From positions 1 to 41,587 of the forward strand of contig JADHZB010001446.1 of assembly GCA_015657535.1 (NCBI GenBank): 41,587 bases of DNA. Direction: 5' to 3'. The notes beneath the pieces were generated by a model. The model was not told the origin of the DNA and ran no database searches. It worked only from the letters and a program-made list of their open reading frames with translations. A program made the translations under genes and the position numbers. How positions within the stretch are numbered: position 1 is the first letter of the stretch; each line of letters opens with the position of its first letter. This document shows positions 37,328-41,587 of this stretch, piece after piece. Origin of the DNA: Nephromyces sp. MM_2019. Lineage: Eukaryota > Apicomplexa > Aconoidasida > Nephromycida.

Positions 37328-37387
37328 AGGTTAAGTAGCAGGTTAAGTAGCAGCTCAACTAACAGCTAAACTAACAGCTAAACTAGC
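37328..37387. repeat. Five 12-bp tandem units
   Basis: Two exact AGGTTAAGTAGC units followed by AGCTCAACTAAC, AGCTAAACTAAC and AGCTAAACTAGC, head to tail over exactly 60 bp. Confidence 0.85.
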
Positions 37388-38210
37388 ACGTCAAGTTTCA
37401 CAGTTTGAAGCCTTCTACTCATCAAGGTGGGCTTGCATGCACAGCTACAAATACTAAAAATACTGATCTTCGCTTAACACACGTCGAAAAAAAAAATTAC
37501 AATCTTCCCAAAAATCCCATTAAGCACACAAAAAGAAACCCTCTTTTAGTATTGCTCAATGCAAACTAATGAATACACCCTCTTGATGAGATGAACATAA
37601 AATCTAATGTGCTGAACATTTCTTCGTGTGCTGCATAAACTTTTTCAATATATATAGTGCTTTATTCCGCCTGGGGTGAATGCGGTTGGCTAAGAATAGA
37701 TTAATTTGAAGCTCCAAGACGCAATAAACGGGAGAACAAGAGCAAGTAATTATAAGCGGCATCAAAGTTCGTCTAGATCTTTGTAAAACTTAAGTCCCAA
37801 CGCTACACAGTATCATATTGCTAAATGTTTTTAAGAAAAAATTTTATCAGTTGATCCTATTTGCACTGCTGCGTAATACTAGGAGTTCACTCGGTGTTTC
37901 CATTAGAAGTACCTCCTATGGCATGAATTGATGATAAAAATAAAAGTCTATTCGAGAAACATGTTGTATATAGTAAATTTCAGGAGAAGTATGATAAATT
38001 GATACACTCCTATACACTTAAGCGATGCTGAAGAAATAGTTTATCTCGTATGGTAATCACTTGTTGGAACATGCTCAGAAATGCTGCAATGTCAAACTAA
38101 AAAAATAGCCCAACACCCGAAAAGGTGAATTTTTGGCCCCAGAAAAACTTGAATTTTTGATTTAAAAAAAAATAAATTTCAATAAAAGAGTTGTGATTTT
38201 CAATAAAAAA

Positions 38211-38320
38211 ACGTGTAATTATTATGAAATCAAAGGAACTCAAATCATTATAAAATCAAAAACCAAGCGCTAATCATTACAGAAACGAGCCTGTAATCCT
38301 TATAGAATAAAAAAGAAGCA
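38211..38320. repeat. Degenerate AT-rich tandem repeat
   Basis: About four diverged units of roughly 25-28 bp built around (G/C)TAATCATTA(T/C)(A/G)(A/G)AA. It is part of a low-complexity A-rich block from about 38,100. Confidence 0.5.
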
Positions 38321-38639
38321 TAAACTACTCCTGGTACCGAAATTTCAGCAAATTTTTAGGCTTATCCAGCCCGACTCAAGCACCTAAGATACCTTTTTAT
38401 CTGCGCTTCTTCCAAACATTTTGTGGCTGCCAAAGTATGTGGCATTCTTCTCGGGATGGATGCCTGCTTGAAGACCTACAACATGCTTTTTTTCCAATGT
38501 TTGCTTGCTATTTTTTCAGATTTTATAAATACCCTCGGTGGAATATTTACACTGAAGTTTGCCTCCCAGATATACTTACTCTTTATTTAAAGGTTTTTTT
38601 CTCATTAATCTACCTTTAATTTAAGGTTTGTTTGGATAT

Positions 38640-38812
38640 GTATACAGTGTATTTATATATATATATCCATATAGATATCTGTGCGTGTGTGTGAGTGTAT
38701 GTGCGTGAGTGCGTGCGCGTGAACGTGGGTGTGTGAGTGCGTGTGTGTGAATGCGGGTGTATGGGTGTATGTATGTGAGTGTACATGTGTGATGGTGTAT
38801 GTGATATTCCTC
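38640..38812. repeat. TA then (TG)n microsatellite
   Basis: A TA-rich start followed by about 130 bp of degenerate TG/GTGCG repeats. It sits roughly 420 bp before the start codon of the helicase gene and could lie in its promoter or leader. Confidence 0.8.
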
Positions 38813-39234
38813 TCCTGATACTCACTGCCTATTTTTTCCCTGCTCTCCTATATAACAGAGCAGTTTCCGCATTATTTCACTTTCTTGCTGTTACTATTTT
38901 TTTTCATGATGAAGCATTATAATAGCAATTAACTGGGGAAGTTGTTTTAGCAGCGTCAAAGCTGTTAATTATAGGTGGAACCCCCCTCTTCTTTGTTTTT
39001 GGCAGAGAATGCAATATTTTGGCCTTCGGACACTTTGAATGGACAATGAAGAGGCTGCATCATCCATGAAAACACACTGCATCATCTGCCCCATTACATC
39101 ATCTCTTCATTCCCACTTTGATTTTGAAATGTACCTTCTTCCCTTATTTACCGATAAGGATTTTTTGTTGGGAAAATTGCACCGTCTCCCGGAGGGAAGG
39201 CAAACTGGCCGCGTGTGCTTGATTTATTTTAAAG

Positions 39235-41587
39235 ATGGTTCTGGGGGAAAATGAGAAGGAAAATACCAGTCATTGCATCATTCTCGAGAATACTGAGGTT
39301 GAATTTCCATTTCAAGCCTATGATTGCCAGCTGGTATATATGAGCAAGGTGATTAGCGCACTAAAGGATAGAAAACATGCTCTTCTGGAGTCTCCTACGG
39401 GTAGGAGTTTTTTTTGTCAGAATTCCCTATGTTTTTCTGTCTAAATTGATTTTTTTGCCTGAGAATTTTGGGTGTCTCTACAGGTGTGGGAGTGTTTTAT
39501 TTGCTGAGGTTATTTTTTGAAGAAATATACTCTGGGTGAATGGCTTAAAGAGGTGATTTTTGTATGAAAATGAGCTATATTTTGATGCTTTTTAGCTGAT
39601 AATTGTATGTCTTGTGAGATTAATTTACTGTTGCTTTTCTTCAAGAAGCAAACTCTCTGTTTTGTAACCGCTGTGCCTTTTGGTTTTTTTCTCGTGAGAT
39701 TGAGGCTCTTTTTGTACTTGGATGTTTTTCTCTTTATTTTTTTCCCCCGATATTTTACAAGGAACCGGCAAGACTCTTTGTCTTCTCTGCTCGGCCCTGG
39801 CGTATCAAAAAGCGGTAATACGTATGAAATCGAAAGATCCTTTCCTTTCCGAGCCTCCAGGAGGTATAGAAGAGAAGTAGGCTTGATTTTTATTTCTTCT
39901 TTTTTGAAGAAAAGCTGCAGTTTTAAGGAAATTTCGCAAAATTATTAGTGAAGATGATGCAAAGAATAATGGCAACGAAAAAGACTGAGGTTTTCTTCTC
40001 CCACGCCAAAGCATTTGCAGAGTCAAATTTGATTTTGTTCGTACAGTGGCAGCGATTTTCCCTTTTTTTGAAGCAAACACGAATTTTTTGAGTGGCAGCA
40101 TTACATGCACAATTTCATCTCTTTGAAGAAGAATTGAAAGAAAAATAGAAAAAGATGTAAAAGCCTCATTAAAAGTGTCAAACTTATCATCAAATAAGAT
40201 TTGATCTGCATTCAAAGTTTGAAGAATAGATGAAAATTCTCTGTTTTTGTAACAAACAAAACCTCTATCATTATTATATCTCAGGAGTGAAGAGGTTGAA
40301 ATTGCCTTTATTTGAAAATCCCATGTTGAAGCAAGAAAATGGTTTTTCTTTTTCGGAATCTGGTTTTCCAGCAAAAAACCGTTCTCTTTTCCCAAAGATA
40401 ATATATGCTTCCAGGTTTGTGTGTGGTGTATTACATCTTGTGGAAAAAATATAATATTTCAGCCGCTGTCTTATGGTTAACGGTGTTCTAGCCAGGAAAA
40501 TTGATGTATCTTGTGCGGTTTTTTTGGATTTTATAAGCTTCTTGCTCTATGTGTGTAGGTTGGGAGATTTTGTTTTTGATGCATTTGATGTTCTTTTACC
40601 GTGAATGCTTGTCTTTTGATGAAAGCTTGGAAAAAAGCGTAATTTGATGAGTTGTATCCGCTTTTTTTAGACATCACTGCTTCTCATTTTGTGTGTTTTT
40701 ATTTGCATTTCTCGAGGTTTAAGATTTTTTATCTCAATCATACTTTTTCTCAAATTTTTTTTGAAAGAAGCTCTCAATCTCTTGTATGCTATTGCTTTGA
40801 GCTTATGGCTTAACATCCGTGTGCGAATTTTTTTGAAGAACCCACAGCCAACTGAAGCAGGTAATCAATGAACTGAAGAAAACGGCTTACTGCGATGAGG
40901 TAATTTTTTTTCAGAGACAAACAATTTCTGCATTTTCTTTGCAGGAAGCACTGTTTATCATGGTTTATACCGCAGAAAAGCATATTTTGAGACGAATTAA
41001 GGCAGTTTTTGATGCTTTTTCTTTAGTATAACTTGTTTAAATTTATTCGATAGCGCATTAATTTGCTTTTAACTTTGAATAAATTATCCTAATGGATATG
41101 GTCAAAAGTGTGTGCGGGTTTTTCCTCAAAAAAACCACAAAATCTAAGCATTTCTCTTTTTTTAGATGAATTTCTTTACGAATATTATGCTAGAAAAGGC
41201 GGATTACGCCAGTTTATTCGCAAATTCTTGGTTTATATCTCTTGCGGTTTTGCAGTGAAACTGTGTGCTTCTTCCCTTCTCACAGAGTCGAATGGGCTAC
41301 CATCTACGAACGAGAGTTATAGGCTCAAGAGACCAATTGTGTGTGCATCCATCTTCTCAACAGCTTTCTGGGAATGCTCTAAATTCTGCTTGTCGTTCAC
41401 TTGTTAAGAATCAGGTCAACTCTTTAATTTTGATGTTGTAACGCATCATATCTATCTATCTAGCTAGCTTTCCAGTACTGAATACGTGTGTGCGTGATTC
41501 TTTGTGTGTGTGCGTGATCAGAATTTGTGTGTGTGCGTGATCAGAATTTGTGTGTGTGCGTGATCAGAATTTGTGTGTGTGCGTGAT
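39235..41587 (+). CDS. RTEL1/XPD-family iron-sulfur DNA helicase, 5' part
   Basis: Superfamily 2 DNA helicase of the Rad3/XPD group, closest by eye to RTEL1, a nuclear enzyme that dismantles recombination and telomeric DNA structures. Exons seen: 39235-39400, 39762-39863, 40285-40414, 40839-40899 and 41286-41414, giving 196 residues in frame; the gene continues past the window. Motifs in order: Q-like FPFQAYDCQLVYMSKVI (24-40), Walker A SPTGTGKT (53-60) split by intron 1, motif Ia PKIIYASRTHSQL split by intron 3, HSQLKQVINELKKTAY, then VIGSRDQLCVHP. The Cys of QLC is the expected first ligand of the 4Fe-4S cluster. The segment between Walker A and motif Ia is about 60 residues, longer than in XPD. 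FANCJ is a less likely alternative. Weak donors are gtatag after exon 2 and gtcaac after exon 5. The identity rests on several long motif matches and is secure at family level. Confidence 0.9.
41502..41587. repeat. 23-bp minisatellite at the right edge
   Basis: Almost four copies of a 23-bp unit (TGTGTGTGTGCGTGATCAGAATT in degenerate first copy, exact in the later ones), continuing out of the window. It lies in the helicase intron after 41414. Each full unit contains the palindrome TGATCA. Confidence 0.85.

Larger units (their letters stand above)
36236..39234. other. Repeat-rich region without a firm gene
   Basis: About 3 kb of AT-rich DNA with several local duplications and tandem repeats, listed separately. 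The plus strand is A-rich up to about 38,300 and T-rich afterwards, suggesting divergent transcription from about this point. Short frames at 36743-36940 and 38437-38619 show no known domain. Confidence 0.45.

Noticed and set aside
38616..38825. His/Thr-rich minus-strand frame
   Set aside because: Translation of the antisense of a TG microsatellite.
1..41587. CRISPR array, insertion sequence, retroelement or phage-like system
   Set aside because: No regularly spaced identical repeats with unique spacers, no transposase or reverse transcriptase motifs and no terminal inverted repeats were seen. The spliced genes show this is eukaryotic nuclear DNA.

Overview
The window looks like nuclear DNA of an intron-rich unicellular eukaryote. 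Genes are split by GT-AG introns of about 90 bp to 2.6 kb, usually with T-rich tracts before the acceptor. There are no operons or Shine-Dalgarno-type sites, and coding density is low (five or six genes in 41.6 kb). Base composition is AT-rich by eye (not counted). The catalase and the TRIM-like zinc-finger protein would suit an alveolate, perhaps a coccidian-type apicomplexan. That is inference: nothing in the sequence proves the lineage.

Layout from left to right: 1-3915, no recognised gene, with microsatellites. 3916-7363 (minus), a two-exon gene for a 764-residue RING-like / B-box / coiled-coil (TRIM-like) protein. 7364-12735, no firm gene, with a few exon-like islands. 12736-21580 (plus), a reconstructed 11-exon gene of unrecognised family that includes 19-nt and 13-nt micro-exons. 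21581-25255, nothing firm. 25256-25625, minisatellites around a 50-base assembly gap. 26830-29484 (plus), a complete six-exon catalase ending in the peroxisomal signal SKL. 29485-32545, no firm gene. 32546-34282 (minus), a two-exon U2AF65-like splicing factor with an RS domain, one RRM and a C-terminal UHM, but no middle RRM. 35518-36235 (minus), a probable small gene with a clear last exon and an uncertain 5' end. 36236-39234, repeats and low-complexity DNA. 39235-41414 and beyond (plus), the 5' part of an RTEL1/XPD-family iron-sulfur DNA helicase that runs off the right edge.

The genes are unrelated housekeeping or regulatory functions (ubiquitin-type zinc finger, peroxide detoxification, splicing, DNA unwinding) plus two orphans. 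I see no operon-like or cassette-like system. The most unusual items are the U2AF-like protein lacking RRM2, the micro-exon orphan gene, the SKL-terminated catalase and the TRIM-like architecture. Exon joins were made by hand from splice consensus, reading phase and family similarity. They have not been checked against RNA or databases.
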